DNA from: Kluyvera genomosp. 1
GTDB taxonomy: Bacteria; Pseudomonadota; Gammaproteobacteria; Enterobacterales; Enterobacteriaceae
NCBI RefSeq assembly: GCF_001266615.1
Contig: NZ_LGHZ01000018.1
Coordinates: 62,001 to 126,000 of the forward strand
Length of the DNA stretch: 64,000 nucleotides
Direction: 5' to 3'
How positions within the stretch are numbered: the stretch's first letter is position 1; each line of letters begins with the position of its first letter. Under the pieces are notes generated by a model that saw only the letters and a list, made by a program, of their open reading frames with translations, did no database searches and was not told the origin of the DNA. The translations under genes and the position numbers were made by a program. Shown piece after piece: positions 9,622-20,454 of the stretch.

Positions 9622-11298
9622 ATGCATCACGCCACACCGCTTATCACCACCATTGTTGGTGGCCTTGTGCTCGCTTTTTTCCTTGGCATGATTGCCAATA
9701 AGTTAAGAATTTCCCCTCTGGTAGGTTATTTATTAGCGGGTGTGCTGGCCGGACCGTTTACTCCAGGATTTGTCGCTGACACTAAGCTTGCGCCGGAACT
9801 GGCAGAATTAGGCGTTATTCTGCTGATGTTTGGCGTCGGTCTCCATTTCTCGCTCAAGGATCTGATGGCGGTAAAGTCGATAGCCATCCCCGGAGCGATA
9901 GCCCAAATCGCCGTCGCCACGTTGCTGGGGATGCTGCTTTCCACCTTCTTAGGCTGGTCAATGATGACCGGTATCGTCTTTGGCCTGTGTCTTTCTACCG
10001 CCAGTACCGTGGTACTGCTACGTGCACTGGAAGAACGGCAGCTTATTGACAGTCAGCGAGGGCAGATTGCCATCGGCTGGCTTATCGTTGAAGACCTGGT
10101 GATGGTACTAACACTGGTTCTGCTGCCAGCCGTCGCCGGCATGATGGAAAAAGAGAATATTGGCCTTGCCTCGCTGGCAATGGATATGGCCATTACGATT
10201 GGTAAAGTCGTGGCGTTCATCGCCATCATGATGCTGGTGGGCCGTCGTCTGGTACCGTGGATTCTTTCACGCAGCGCCGCGACCGGTTCTCGCGAGCTGT
10301 TTACCCTTTCCGTCCTGGCGCTGGCGCTGGGTATCGCCTTCGGTGCCGTTGAGCTGTTCGATGTCTCCTTCGCGCTGGGTGCCTTCTTCGCCGGGATGGT
10401 GCTGAACGAGTCAGAGTTGAGCCACCGAGCCGCGCACGACACGCTGCCGCTGCGCGATGCGTTTGCAGTGCTGTTCTTTGTCTCCGTCGGGATGCTCTTC
10501 GACCCACTGATCCTGATTGAGCAGCCGCTGGCGGTGCTGGCAACGCTGGCGATTATTATCTTTGGTAAATCGCTGGCCGCATTCGGGCTGGTACGCCTGT
10601 TTGGCCACTCACAGCGCACCGCGCTGACCATCGCCACCAGCCTTGCACAGATTGGTGAATTCGCCTTTATCCTTGCCGGTCTGGGCATGGCGCTGGATCT
10701 GCTGCCGCAGGCCGGGCAAAACCTGGTGCTGGCGGGCGCAATCCTCTCCATTATGCTCAATCCAGTGCTGTTCACGGTGCTTGAGAAATATCTCGAAAAG
10801 ACGGAAACGCTGGAAGAGCAGACGCTGGAAGAAGCGCTGGAAGACGAAAAACAGATCCCCGTGGATATCTGCAACCACGCTCTGCTGGTCGGTTACGGCC
10901 GCGTAGGAAGCCTGCTAGGCGAGAAGTTAATGGCTCAGGGCATTCCATTGGTGGTCATTGAAACCTCGCGTACCCGCGTGGACGAGCTGCGTGAGCGCGG
11001 CATTCGCGCCGTGCTGGGCAATGCGGCCAATGAAGAGATTATGAATCTCGCGCACCTCGACTGCGCCCGCTGGCTGCTGTTGACCATTCCAAACGGCTAC
11101 GAAGCCGGTGAGATTGTCGCCAGCGCCCGTGAGAAGTGTCCACACCTCGAGATTATCGCCCGCGCGCATTACGACGATGAAGTCGCCTATATCAGCGAGC
11201 GAGGGGCGAATGAAGTGGTGATGGGCGAGCGTGAAATTGCCAAAACCATGTTGGGTTTACTGAGTGAACCGCCGCTGAAAGAGGCGGTGAGCGGGTAG
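9622..11298 (+). CDS. ybaL: YbaL, KefC-like CPA2 cation/proton antiporter with RCK-N domain
   Basis: 558 residues, equal to E. coli YbaL. The N-terminal membrane domain (residues 1-385, about 12 segments) has the CPA2-type unwound helix region (GWLIVEDLVMVL) and an LAQIGEFAFILAG segment. The C-terminal RCK-N domain (about 415-530) has the Rossmann motif VGYGRVGSLLG and a typical nucleotide fold. The family mediates glutathione-gated or nucleotide-gated K+/H+ exchange, but YbaL's gating ligand is not established. ATG 9622 has AAGGAG five bases upstream. A strong hairpin shared with gsk follows. Confidence 0.95.
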   Translation: MHHATPLITTIVGGLVLAFFLGMIANKLRISPLVGYLLAGVLAGPFTPGFVADTKLAPELAELGVILLMFGVGLHFSLKDLMAVKSIAIPGAIAQIAVATLLGMLLSTFLGWSMMTGIVFGLCLSTASTVVLLRALEERQLIDSQRGQIAIGWLIVEDLVMVLTLVLLPAVAGMMEKENIGLASLAMDMAITIGKVVAFIAIMMLVGRRLVPWILSRSAATGSRELFTLSVLALALGIAFGAVELFDVSFALGAFFAGMVLNESELSHRAAHDTLPLRDAFAVLFFVSVGMLFDPLILIEQPLAVLATLAIIIFGKSLAAFGLVRLFGHSQRTALTIATSLAQIGEFAFILAGLGMALDLLPQAGQNLVLAGAILSIMLNPVLFTVLEKYLEKTETLEEQTLEEALEDEKQIPVDICNHALLVGYGRVGSLLGEKLMAQGIPLVVIETSRTRVDELRERGIRAVLGNAANEEIMNLAHLDCARWLLLTIPNGYEAGEIVASAREKCPHLEIIARAHYDDEVAYISERGANEVVMGEREIAKTMLGLLSEPPLKEAVSG

Positions 11299-11307
11299 TA
11301 TAAAAAA

Positions 11308-11328
11308 GCGGGGGCCAAAGGCCCCCGC
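11308..11328. terminator. Bidirectional terminator between ybaL and gsk
   Basis: A perfect 9-bp stem GCGGGGGCC/GGCCCCCGC with the loop AAA. A run of six A (11302-11307) lies on its left, giving a U-tract on the minus strand, so it is a good intrinsic terminator for gsk; it can also stop ybaL readthrough. Confidence 0.85.
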
Positions 11329-11340
11329 TGTCATATCGAA

Positions 11341-12645
11341 TTAACGTTCCCAGTACGCCTCTTCGAGGCTATCCTCTTTCTCCGGCAGCCCGCGCGTCAG
11401 ACGCGGTGAGTGCTGGTTCAATACCTGATAGCTCACCCGGTTCGCATACTTACACACCTGCGCCAGCGACGAATAGGTCAGCCAGTTATGCTGATGTTTA
11501 CTGGAGTTAGGCACGTTCGAACGGTGGTAGGCATTAGCGGTAATGTCGTGCAACAGCGCAGCCAGTGCGCCGTCACCGGCACCGTTGGTGTTCATGATCT
11601 TCTCAGGCCCACCCATGAATGGCGCAATGTGCGAATAGATACGCAACGGATCCTGGCAATCTTTATAACGTACCGCGCGGCTGAATTCGTACTGGTTGAA
11701 TTCCGCAATAGCGCCCGGCAGCAGTGGATGCTGCGTTTTCCGTTTGGCCTCATTTTCGGTGAAGCCCGCCATATACAACCCGGTCGGCCCAGCAGTGCAC
11801 AGCACCAGATCGACCCAATCCAGCGCTTTATCTGATGCCTGCAGCGGGTCGCTTAGCCCGGTCAGCGCTTCAGCTTCTTCTTCATTCATCGCCAGAATTG
11901 ACACGTGCTCTTTGATAAAGCTCTGCCACCACTCCGGGCTATCGGCGATAACAAATTTGGTCCCCAGCGTCAGCACCACCGGTACATCGTATTTTTTGGC
12001 GTAGGCAATGGCCTGCATGGTGGCATCTGGCATCGGTTCGCCCGGCTTGCAGCGAACCAAATAAGACGTCAGCACCAGCGCTGAAGCCCCAGCAATCACG
12101 GACTCAGGGATACTCTCCGGACGCAGTTTATTCATGTGACCAGGGCTGATGGCAAAGGTCCGTTCACCCGCATCGCCTATCAGCGTGAAGCAGCGGCCAA
12201 TTGGTCCATCAACGCCCTGCAGATAGTTGAGATCGGTACGGCTGGAGGTATTACACAGGTAACGGTAGGCGTAGCCACCAATTTCAATATTGCCGCACAT
12301 CACGCCAAGCAGCACCGAACGGTCATCCGCCAGCACCGAATAGTTGTGCATCGTATTGCCGATAGTGCCACCGGCAAACTGATGGGTAATCAGATTCTCA
12401 CGTACCAGCTCCTGGTACAGCGCCTCCGCCACGTCATCTTCAATCACCAACGAGTGCCCGGCACTCAAGCCGTAGCGCGCAATAAACGCATCGTCAACTT
12501 TGGCTTCGATATCCACCAGCGTCTGGTCAATGCCAACAACCCACGAGACGCTGTTTTCGCTCTCAGGCAGGATCTGTTTGAGCAGCGGATCGCGAGCGTC
12601 CACTGGGAAATAGTGTTTAGATTTGCGCTTACCGGGAAATTTCAT
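11341..12645 (-). CDS. gsk: Gsk, inosine-guanosine kinase
   Basis: 434 residues, the same as E. coli Gsk. It is a PfkB-family sugar/nucleoside kinase that phosphorylates guanosine and inosine for purine salvage. The PfkB C-terminal signature with the catalytic Asp is in TNGAGDGALAALLHD (near residue 370), and the N-terminal glycine pair lies in FAGGTIGNTMHNY. The start at 12645 (MKFPGKRKSKH) matches E. coli; the longer reading frame adds 15 unsupported codons. In K-12 aes lies between gsk and hemH; here they are adjacent. Confidence 0.96.
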   Translation of the reverse strand: MKFPGKRKSKHYFPVDARDPLLKQILPESENSVSWVVGIDQTLVDIEAKVDDAFIARYGLSAGHSLVIEDDVAEALYQELVRENLITHQFAGGTIGNTMHNYSVLADDRSVLLGVMCGNIEIGGYAYRYLCNTSSRTDLNYLQGVDGPIGRCFTLIGDAGERTFAISPGHMNKLRPESIPESVIAGASALVLTSYLVRCKPGEPMPDATMQAIAYAKKYDVPVVLTLGTKFVIADSPEWWQSFIKEHVSILAMNEEEAEALTGLSDPLQASDKALDWVDLVLCTAGPTGLYMAGFTENEAKRKTQHPLLPGAIAEFNQYEFSRAVRYKDCQDPLRIYSHIAPFMGGPEKIMNTNGAGDGALAALLHDITANAYHRSNVPNSSKHQHNWLTYSSLAQVCKYANRVSYQVLNQHSPRLTRGLPEKEDSLEEAYWER

Positions 12646-12708
12646 GGTGATTTTTGTGTGGCCGTTAACAGGCGGAGAATAGTAGCACACTCCCCCGCCT
12701 GCTTGCGA

Positions 12709-13671
12709 TTAGCGATACGACGCGGTCAGATTGGCCATCATCGTAATGTGCGCATCATCATCGTTCAGCGCCGGAATGTATTCATATTTCTGCCCACCCG
12801 CCTCAAGGAACACTTCGCGGTTCTGTACCGCAATTTCCTCCAGCGTTTCCAGGCAATCCGCCGAGAAGCCCGGGCACATCACCTGAATATGCTTCACCCC
12901 TTTCTCGCCGAGCATTTTCAGCGTTTCATCGGTGTAAGGCGTCAGCCACGGCTCACGGCCAAAGCGCGACTGGTAGGTCATCATCACTCTATCCGGCGAG
13001 ATCCCTAACGCGGAAACCAGCTCGCGGGTGGTATCACGGCAGCGCTGTGGATAATCATCACCTTCATTGGCATAGCGCTGGGGGATGCCGTGGTAGGAAA
13101 GCAGCAGCACGTCCGGTTCACCGTGACGCTCAAATGAGGCGCGCGCGCTGGCAGCCAGCGCCTGAATGTAATCGTGGTCGGTCGCATAGTCGCGAATAAA
13201 CGATACGCTGGGGATAGCCCGTTTGGTTGCCAAAATACGTGCCAGCTCGTCCCACACCGCAGCCACGGTAGAGCAAGAGTACTGTGGGTAGAGTGGCAGA
13301 ACGATCAGCTGGTCAACGCCCTGCGCTAACAGCTCATCCACCGCGCTTTGCAGCGAGGGTGTGCCATAGCTCATGCCCAATACCACCGGCACGTCCGGCA
13401 GGCGCGCGGCCAATGCGCGCTGCTGACGACGGCTGTAAACCATCAGCGGCGAGCCCTCTTCCATCCACACCGATTGATAGAGCTTTGCGACACGGGGGGC
13501 ACGAATAGGTAGGATCACGCCGCGCAGCAGCGGCCACCACAGCAGACGTGGGGTATCCACAACGCGTCGATCGCTGAGAAATTGCAGCAGGTAACGTTTA
13601 ATTGCGCCCGGCGTCGGCGCATCAGGGGTGCCGAGATTAACCAGCAGAATACCGGGTTTCTTATGATGCAT
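12709..13671 (-). CDS. hemH: HemH, ferrochelatase
   Basis: 320 residues, equal to E. coli HemH. It inserts Fe(II) into protoporphyrin IX, the last step of haem synthesis. The ferrochelatase signature is present around [19 protein letters not shown], with the metal-binding His in SYHG (about residue 194), and the second conserved acidic cluster is in [17 protein letters not shown] membrane-associated cytosolic enzyme. It follows adk on the same strand with a 183-bp gap containing a strong palindrome. Confidence 0.97.
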   Translation of the reverse strand: MHHKKPGILLVNLGTPDAPTPGAIKRYLLQFLSDRRVVDTPRLLWWPLLRGVILPIRAPRVAKLYQSVWMEEGSPLMVYSRRQQRALAARLPDVPVVLGMSYGTPSLQSAVDELLAQGVDQLIVLPLYPQYSCSTVAAVWDELARILATKRAIPSVSFIRDYATDHDYIQALAASARASFERHGEPDVLLLSYHGIPQRYANEGDDYPQRCRDTTRELVSALGISPDRVMMTYQSRFGREPWLTPYTDETLKMLGEKGVKHIQVMCPGFSADCLETLEEIAVQNREVFLEAGGQKYEYIPALNDDDAHITMMANLTASYR

Positions 13672-13777
13672 TACCGCCTCTTATCGATTCAAATTGTTGA
13701 TAATTGTAGCGGAAAAGCGAGGAAGAAAAACTAATTGCTGTGAGAGGTAAGGCGAGAATGTGCCTGAAGTATTGCAT

Positions 13778-13813
13778 TTAACAGATCTACCGAAGAATCG
13801 GTAGATCTGTTAA
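13778..13813. terminator. Perfect 16-bp inverted repeat after adk
   Basis: Arms 13778-13793 and 13798-13813 are exactly complementary over 16 bp (TTAACAGATCTACCGA) with the loop AGAA. On the minus strand it lies about 40 bases beyond the adk stop, where a terminator would be expected; the U-tract after it is poor (AATGCAATACTT). It may be a terminator or a palindromic element. Confidence 0.6.
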
Positions 13814-13823
13814 GGGGTTACGC

Positions 13824-13847
13824 CGCCATCCGACATGCAAGATGGCG
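13824..13847. repeat. Small REP-like hairpin
   Basis: CGCCATC (13824-13830) pairs with GATGGCG (13841-13847). The GCC-GCCATCCGAC context resembles half a REP unit. It lies directly after adk and may protect the mRNA 3' end. Confidence 0.45.
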
Positions 13848-13854
13848 TGAAACA

Positions 13855-14532
<678 letters not shown>

Positions 14533-14636
14533 TTAAAAAGCGCTAAAAGATACCACCAGAACGGCGATGGCTCAAGGAAGGAGGGTTGGCTGAAACGGTT
14601 AACGGTACGATATTTTACTCAACGTGCGGTTTGTTG

Positions 14637-14742
14637 CCCTCACCCCGGCCCTCTCCCACGGGGAGAGGGAGAAGGTCGGTACCGATTATAACCATTTGCA
14701 CAATCGGTCCCCTCTCCCTATGGGAGAGGGTTAGGGTGAGGG
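14637..14742. repeat. Paired palindromic repeat (BIME-like) between adk and htpG
   Basis: Two units in opposite orientation. Unit 1 (14637-14676) reads CCCTCACCCCGGCCCTCTCC... with an internal CTCTCCC/GGGAGAG stem. Unit 2 (14708-14742) ends GGGAGAGGGTTAGGGTGAGG. The outer arms are complementary over about 18 of 21 bases, with a nested ACCGATT/AATCGGT repeat (14681-14687/14702-14708). The same unit occurs singly after ybaK. Confidence 0.8.
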
Positions 14743-14751
14743 CCTGTCTTA

Positions 14752-16626
14752 TCAGGACACCAGCAGCTGGTTCATGCGGCGGATAAACTGGTTAGGGTCT
14801 TCTAGCGTACCGCGTTCGGCGAACAGTGCCTGGTCGAGCAGCAGCTCAACCCACTCTTTAAACTGCCCTTCGTCCTGGGTGTCGGCGGTGCGTTTCACCA
14901 GCACGTGATCCGGGTTCAGTTCAAAGATGTATTTCACTTCCGGTGCAGCCTGGCCCGCAGCGGCAAACAGTTTTGCCATCTGGGTGCTCATTTCGTCCGC
15001 GTCGGTGGTGACGATAGCCGGAGTGTCGGTCAGACGGTGAGTCAGACGCACTTCTTTCACGCGATCGCCCAGCAGGGTTTTCACGCGCTCAACAAACGGC
15101 GTCAGCGCTTTTTCGGCTTCTTTCGCGTTTTCGTCAACGTCATCCGCCAGCTTGTCGATGGACTCATCAGCTTTCGCTACCGACTGGAACACCTTGCCGT
15201 CAAACTCGGTCAGGTAGTTCATCATCCACTCATCGATGCGGTCAGAAAGCAGCAGCACTTCAATGCCTTTCTTACGCAGCAGCTCCAGGTGCGGGCTGCT
15301 CTTCGCCGCGGCATAGCTGTCGGCGGTGATGTAGTAAATTTTCTCCTGCCCTTCTTTCATGCGCGAAACGTAGTCGGCAAGCGACACAGTCTGCTCAGAA
15401 GAATCGGTATGGGTAGACGCGAAGCGCAGCAGTTTGGCGATAGCCTCCTGGTTGCCGTTGTCTTCCGCCGGGCCTTCTTTAAGCACCAGACCAAACTGTT
15501 TCCAGAAGGTCAGGTATTTCTCAGCATCGTCTTTGGCCAGCTTATCCAGCATCTGCAGTACGCGTTTGGTCAGCGCAGTGCGCAGATTACGGGTAACAGT
15601 GCTGTCCTGCAGAATTTCACGCGATACGTTCAGTGGCAGATCGTTAGAATCTATCAGACCGCGAACGAAGCGCAGGTAGTTCGGCATGAACTGCTCGGCG
15701 TCGTCCATGATGAACACGCGCTGTACGTACAGCTTCAGGCCGTGCTTATGATCGCGGTTCCACATGTCCCATGGCGCCTGCGAAGGGATATACAGCAGGC
15801 TGGTGTACTCCTGCTTACCTTCCACACGGTTGTGGCTCCAGGTCAGCGGATCGGTAAAGTCATGAGCGATGTGCTTGTAAAACTCTTTGTATTCGTCGTC
15901 GTTAAGCTCAGCTTTATTACGCGTCCACAGTGCCTGCGCCTTGTTGATTTTCTCCCAGGAAACAACGGTTTCGCCGTCTTTTTCTTCCTGTTTTTCAATC
16001 TCTACCGGCAGCGCGATATGGTCGGAATATTTGCTGATAACGGAGCGCACGCGCCAGTCATCGAGGAAGTCATCCTCGCCTTCGCGCAGGTGCAGCGTAA
16101 TTTCAGTACCGCGATCGGCTTTGGTGATGTCGGCAACGGTGTATTCACCTTCACCTTCAGATTCCCAGAACACGCCGTTTTCCGGCTTATCGCCCGCCGC
16201 ACGGGTGCGTACGGTGACTTTGTCTGCCACGATAAATGCCGAATAGAAGCCCACGCCGAACTGGCCGATAAGCTGGCTGTCTTTCGCCTGATCGGAGCCC
16301 ATGGATTCGAGGAACGCCTTGGTACCGGACTTGGCGATAGTCCCGAGATGGTCGATAACCTCATCGCGGTTCATACCAATGCCGTTATCGGCAATGGTCA
16401 ACGTACGCTTATCTTTATCGAAGGAAACACGAACGCGCAGTTCGCCGTCACCTTCATACAGATCGGGCGTCGACAACGCGCGAAAACGCAGTTTGTCCGC
16501 CGCATCTGATGCGTTAGAGATAAGCTCACGCAGGAAGATTTCTTTATTGGAATACAGAGAATGGATCATCAGGTGCAGAAGCTGTTTTACTTCTGACTGA
16601 AAGCCACGGGTTTCTTGTCCTTTCAT
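14752..16626 (-). CDS. htpG: HtpG, bacterial Hsp90 chaperone
   Basis: 624 residues, equal to E. coli HtpG. The N-terminal GHKL ATPase domain (1-215) has the Hsp90 signature [18 protein letters not shown] and the nucleotide motifs DNGIGM and [11 protein letters not shown]. The middle domain (about 230-495) contains the conserved catalytic Arg region ([11 protein letters not shown]), and the C-terminal dimerisation domain completes it. A cytosolic, heat-inducible chaperone that works with DnaK. The start at 16626 ([10 protein letters not shown]) matches E. coli. A long ORF antisense to it is a shadow. Confidence 0.98.
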   Translation of the reverse strand: MKGQETRGFQSEVKQLLHLMIHSLYSNKEIFLRELISNASDAADKLRFRALSTPDLYEGDGELRVRVSFDKDKRTLTIADNGIGMNRDEVIDHLGTIAKSGTKAFLESMGSDQAKDSQLIGQFGVGFYSAFIVADKVTVRTRAAGDKPENGVFWESEGEGEYTVADITKADRGTEITLHLREGEDDFLDDWRVRSVISKYSDHIALPVEIEKQEEKDGETVVSWEKINKAQALWTRNKAELNDDEYKEFYKHIAHDFTDPLTWSHNRVEGKQEYTSLLYIPSQAPWDMWNRDHKHGLKLYVQRVFIMDDAEQFMPNYLRFVRGLIDSNDLPLNVSREILQDSTVTRNLRTALTKRVLQMLDKLAKDDAEKYLTFWKQFGLVLKEGPAEDNGNQEAIAKLLRFASTHTDSSEQTVSLADYVSRMKEGQEKIYYITADSYAAAKSSPHLELLRKKGIEVLLLSDRIDEWMMNYLTEFDGKVFQSVAKADESIDKLADDVDENAKEAEKALTPFVERVKTLLGDRVKEVRLTHRLTDTPAIVTTDADEMSTQMAKLFAAAGQAAPEVKYIFELNPDHVLVKRTADTQDEGQFKEWVELLLDQALFAERGTLEDPNQFIRRMNQLLVS

Positions 16627-16734
16627 TGCAAAATACCTCAATGCTGATTACAAGGTAAAAAAAAGCGATGAGAGGAAAATGGGGATGGGAGGAAAGGATT
16701 TCAAGCGAGAGCAGTAAATCCTGCTCTCGATTGA

Positions 16735-17339
16735 TTAAAAACGAATCTTATGGCGCCCAGCCAGGGAGTGCGACAGCGTGGTGCCATCGACCATCTCCAG
16801 CTCGCCGCCAACCGGCACGCCATGAGCGATACGGCTGGCTTCAACGCCTGCCTGCGCGCACAGTTCGGCGATATAGTTGGCGGTTGCCTCCCCTTCCACC
16901 GTGGGGTTGGTGGCGAGGATAACCTCGGTGAGTTGCTCCGTTTCCAGACGCTGCTCAAGTCGGTCAAGTCCGATATCGTCCGGACCAATACCATCCAACG
17001 GCGAAAGATGGCCCATCAGCACGAAGTAGCGGCCAGAGAATTGCCCGGTTTGCTCAATGGCGTAGATGTCCGCAGGACTCTCCACCACGCAAATTTGACC
17101 GTTCTCCTGACGACGCGGGTTCGAACAGATGTTGCACACCTCCTGCTCGGTGAAGGTACGGCAATCGGCGCAGTGGCCGATTTCAGACATCGCACGGGTT
17201 AATGCCTGCGCCAGGCGCATCCCGCCGCTGCGGTCACGCTGCAGCAGGGTAAACGCCATGCGCTGCGCCGACTTCGGGCCAACGCCCGGCAGACAGCGCA
17301 GTGCTTCCATCAGCTGAGTTAACAGCGGACTGGTTTGCA

Positions 17340-17340
<1 letters not shown>
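16735..17340 (-). CDS. recR: RecR, recombination mediator protein
   Basis: 201 residues, equal to E. coli RecR. It has an N-terminal helix-hairpin-helix ([14 protein letters not shown]), a four-cysteine zinc finger (CADCRTF...VCNIC, residues 57-72), a Toprim domain ([14 protein letters not shown]), and a C-terminal Walker-B-like region ([12 protein letters not shown]). With RecO/RecF it loads RecA on SSB-coated DNA gaps. Its ATG overlaps the ybaB TGA by one base (TGATG), so it is coupled in the dnaX-ybaB-recR operon. Confidence 0.98.
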
Positions 17341-17696
<356 letters not shown>

Positions 17697-17729
17697 TTAA
17701 AGGATGACAATCGTGAGCCAGGCTCACAA

Positions 17730-19661
17730 TCAAATGGGGCGAATACTCTCTTCATCCAAATCCGCATCGAAGAACCGACGCAGGGTCTGAATGTTATTAT
17801 CCGCGATAATTGACTCGCGCGCCTGCGCAAGCTTCTCTTCGTAAATGGCCTGTCGCCACTCCAGCGGTGTACGCACCGCCGGATTATCATCTTCCACGAT
17901 GGTCAATTCAACAGGCGCACCGTATAAAGTACTCATCGCCTCGGACAGTTTCTGTAATGCTCCGGGCGAATTCAGGTGTCGCTGCGTCGGACGCAGATGC
18001 AGACACACAGTCTGGCCGTTTTGTTCTTTCCACGCGTTAAGTGCGACTTGCTCAACGAGCTTCGGCAACGCCATCTGACTAACCTGCGCCGCCCACTCGT
18101 CGCGCTCAATGGCTTCCGCCATCAGCTTTTGCGCCAGCTCTGGCGTCTTCTCATGCTCCAGCGCTTTCTTCAGCGCCTTCGGCGTCGCCACTTCCTCTTT
18201 CTTCACCTCGGCGACAGGCGTGGTCGCTTTCCAGCGATAGGCCTCTTTCTTCGCCGCAGGCTGCGTCAGCGCCGACGGTGCCGGACGCGCCTGAACGCGC
18301 TCGGATACCGATGCCAATCTTTCCAGCGCAGCGTTATTCACCGGCCGCGCGCGGGAAGCGGCTGCCGGTTCACTCTTTTTTGGTTGGGTTGCTCCCTGGC
18401 TGCCCTGCTGTAGCTGGCGACGTGCGGCCAGCACCTGATGAGTGGAATCAGGTAGCGAAGCCGCCGGTGGCGGGCTAACCGGCGCTGAGGCGGACACCGA
18501 TGGCGGCTGTTGCGTCACCGGAGCACTGGCTGGCGCAAAAGCCTGCGACGGTCTTTCCGGCTCGGGTAGCGGTGCATTCGGGTGGAATGCCAGCGCGCGC
18601 AGCAGCGTCATCTCAATGCCCATGCGGCGATCAGGTGCATACGGTAATTCTTTACGGCCGATCAGCAGCGTCTGGTAGTAAAGCTGTACGTCAGTCGGGG
18701 GCACCGTCCGGGCCAGATTACGCATGCGTTGTTCAATCGCCGCCATGTCGCTGCCTAGCGCCGCAGGCGACAGCTGAACCATCGCAATTCGGTGCAGCAG
18801 ACTTTGCATTTCCACCAGCAGAGCTTCCCAGTCAACGCCGCGCAGCGCGGCATCGTTGACCAGTTCCATCACGCGCTCACCGTTAGCGGCAACCAGCGCT
18901 TCAACCAACGACAGCGCCTGATCGTCGTCAAGCGTACCAAGCATTTCGCTGACCGAGACCGTGGTCAGTTTCCCTTCACCGCTGGCAATGGCCTGATCGG
19001 TGAGGCTCAGCGCATCGCGCAGGCTGCCGTCCGCCGCGCGCGCCAGCAATTGCAGGGCGCGGGGCTCGTGGCTGATATGCTCTTCATCAAGGATGTGTTC
19101 CAGCTGATGGCGGATCTGTTCAACGTCCAGCGCCTTCAGATGGAACTGCAGGCAACGCGACAGAATCGTCACCGGCAGCTTTTGCGGATCGGTGGTCGCC
19201 AGCAGGAATTTAACGTGTGCAGGCGGCTCTTCCAGCGTCTTCAGCAAGGCATTAAAGCTGTGACGGGAAAGCATGTGCACTTCATCGATAAGATAAACCT
19301 TAAAGCGACCGCGCGCGGGCGCGTACTGGACGTTATCCAGCAAATCGCGGGTATCTTCGACTTTGGTTCGCGAGGCGGCATCGATCTCAATCAGATCGAC
19401 AAAACGCCCCTGTTCGATTTCGCGGCAGTTATCGCACACGCCGCACGGCGTCGCGGTAATGCCGGTTTCACAATTGAGCCCTTTCGCCAGCAAGCGGGCG
19501 ATGGACGTTTTCCCGACCCCACGGGTGCCGGAAAAAAGATATGCGTGATGAATGCGCCCTAACGATAAGCCGTTCGCCAGTGCGGTCAGCACATGTTCCT
19601 GGCCGACGACGTCAGCAAAGGTTTGTGGGCGCCATTTTCGGGCTAAGACCTGATAACTCAT
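17730..19661 (-). CDS. dnaX: DnaX, DNA polymerase III tau/gamma subunits
   Basis: 643 residues, equal to E. coli tau. The AAA+ clamp-loader core (1-370) has the Walker A GTRGVGKTS, a four-Cys zinc module (CETGITATPCGVCDNC), the Walker B motif DEVH and the SRC motif (LSRCLQF). A Pro/Ala-rich linker follows (about 375-430), then tau-specific domains binding DnaB and the alpha subunit. A conserved A AAA AAG slip site at 18381-18375 produces the shorter gamma subunit. It is the first gene of dnaX-ybaB-recR, with apt upstream. Confidence 0.98.
   Translation of the reverse strand: MSYQVLARKWRPQTFADVVGQEHVLTALANGLSLGRIHHAYLFSGTRGVGKTSIARLLAKGLNCETGITATPCGVCDNCREIEQGRFVDLIEIDAASRTKVEDTRDLLDNVQYAPARGRFKVYLIDEVHMLSRHSFNALLKTLEEPPAHVKFLLATTDPQKLPVTILSRCLQFHLKALDVEQIRHQLEHILDEEHISHEPRALQLLARAADGSLRDALSLTDQAIASGEGKLTTVSVSEMLGTLDDDQALSLVEALVAANGERVMELVNDAALRGVDWEALLVEMQSLLHRIAMVQLSPAALGSDMAAIEQRMRNLARTVPPTDVQLYYQTLLIGRKELPYAPDRRMGIEMTLLRALAFHPNAPLPEPERPSQAFAPASAPVTQQPPSVSASAPVSPPPAASLPDSTHQVLAARRQLQQGSQGATQPKKSEPAAASRARPVNNAALERLASVSERVQARPAPSALTQPAAKKEAYRWKATTPVAEVKKEEVATPKALKKALEHEKTPELAQKLMAEAIERDEWAAQVSQMALPKLVEQVALNAWKEQNGQTVCLHLRPTQRHLNSPGALQKLSEAMSTLYGAPVELTIVEDDNPAVRTPLEWRQAIYEEKLAQARESIIADNNIQTLRRFFDADLDEESIRPI
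18330..18391 (-). promoter_or_regulatory. Programmed -1 frameshift site producing the gamma subunit
   Basis: The slippery heptamer AAAAAAG (18381 down to 18375) is read A AAA AAG. A -1 slip gives GAG TGA, ending at 18370 with a 430-residue product. The AGGGAG stimulator lies ten bases upstream, and downstream ACCGGC...GGCCGGT can form the stimulatory stem, as in E. coli. Confidence 0.9.
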
Positions 19662-19753
19662 TGGCTGGCTCTGAAACGCTGGAAGGTGGATTCTGGAAGG
19701 GGTAATGCTATCACAGCCCCGCCAGATCGGCGAGGCTATGTATCGGGAAATGC

Positions 19754-20305
19754 TTAGTGACCTGGGAAATTCACCAGGCTATAGCTGGTGATGCCCTGTT
19801 TTTCCAGGCGCTGCTCGCCGCCGAGATCGAACAGGTTGATGATGAATGCCGCGTCGTGCACTTCACCACCCAGACGACGAATCAGCTTCACCGTCGCTTC
19901 GATAGTGCCGCCGGTCGCCAGCAGATCGTCAACCACCAGCACTTTATCGCCGGGTTTAATCGCATCAACGTGGATTTCCAGCTGATCGGTGCCATATTCC
20001 AGCTCATAGCTTTCAGCGATGGTTTCGCGTGGCAGTTTGCGCGGCTTACGAACCGGGACAAAACCTACGCCCATCGCCAGCGCAACCGGCGCACCGAACA
20101 GGAAGCCACGTGCTTCGGTACCCACCACTTTGGTGATACCGGCATCTTTGTATTTCTCAACCAGCAGTTCAATGCTGAGCGCGTAGGCTTTCGGGTCTTC
20201 CAGTAAACTGGTGACATCACGGAAAAGAATGCCAGGTTTTGGATAATCCTGGATGCTCTGGATGCTATTCTTCAGATATTCAAGCTGCTGTGCAGTTGCG
20301 GTCAT
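19754..20305 (-). CDS. apt: Apt, adenine phosphoribosyltransferase
   Basis: 183 residues, equal to E. coli Apt. It converts adenine and PRPP to AMP. The PRPP-binding motif is [13 protein letters not shown] (about residues 123-135), and the hood residues are in [10 protein letters not shown]. The start at 20305 ([11 protein letters not shown]) is the E. coli start; the longer frame begins within the upstream leader. It lies upstream of dnaX on the same strand, 92 bp apart, and forms part of the window's purine salvage set. Confidence 0.97.
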   Translation of the reverse strand: MTATAQQLEYLKNSIQSIQDYPKPGILFRDVTSLLEDPKAYALSIELLVEKYKDAGITKVVGTEARGFLFGAPVALAMGVGFVPVRKPRKLPRETIAESYELEYGTDQLEIHVDAIKPGDKVLVVDDLLATGGTIEATVKLIRRLGGEVHDAAFIINLFDLGGEQRLEKQGITSYSLVNFPGH

Positions 20306-20454
20306 AGGTTTGTGCCTAATTAAAACAGTGTTACTTAAGGCGAGCAAAACGGGTTAAAAAAGTCGAACGCTTAAAATTTAACCGGGCGCGCCTGTGCTCG
20401 AAAACGCCAGAATTTACTGGCTAGCTCAGAGAATTGCAACACCATTAATGCGGT

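Noticed and set aside
12136-13008. A 290-codon plus-strand ORF spanning gsk and hemH
   Set aside because: It bridges the antisense of two confirmed core genes and shows no domain.
14905-16509. A 534-codon plus-strand ORF opposite htpG
   Set aside because: It is entirely antisense to the highly conserved htpG, has no ribosome binding site, and its translation resembles no protein family. Long antisense ORFs are usual opposite GC-balanced core genes.
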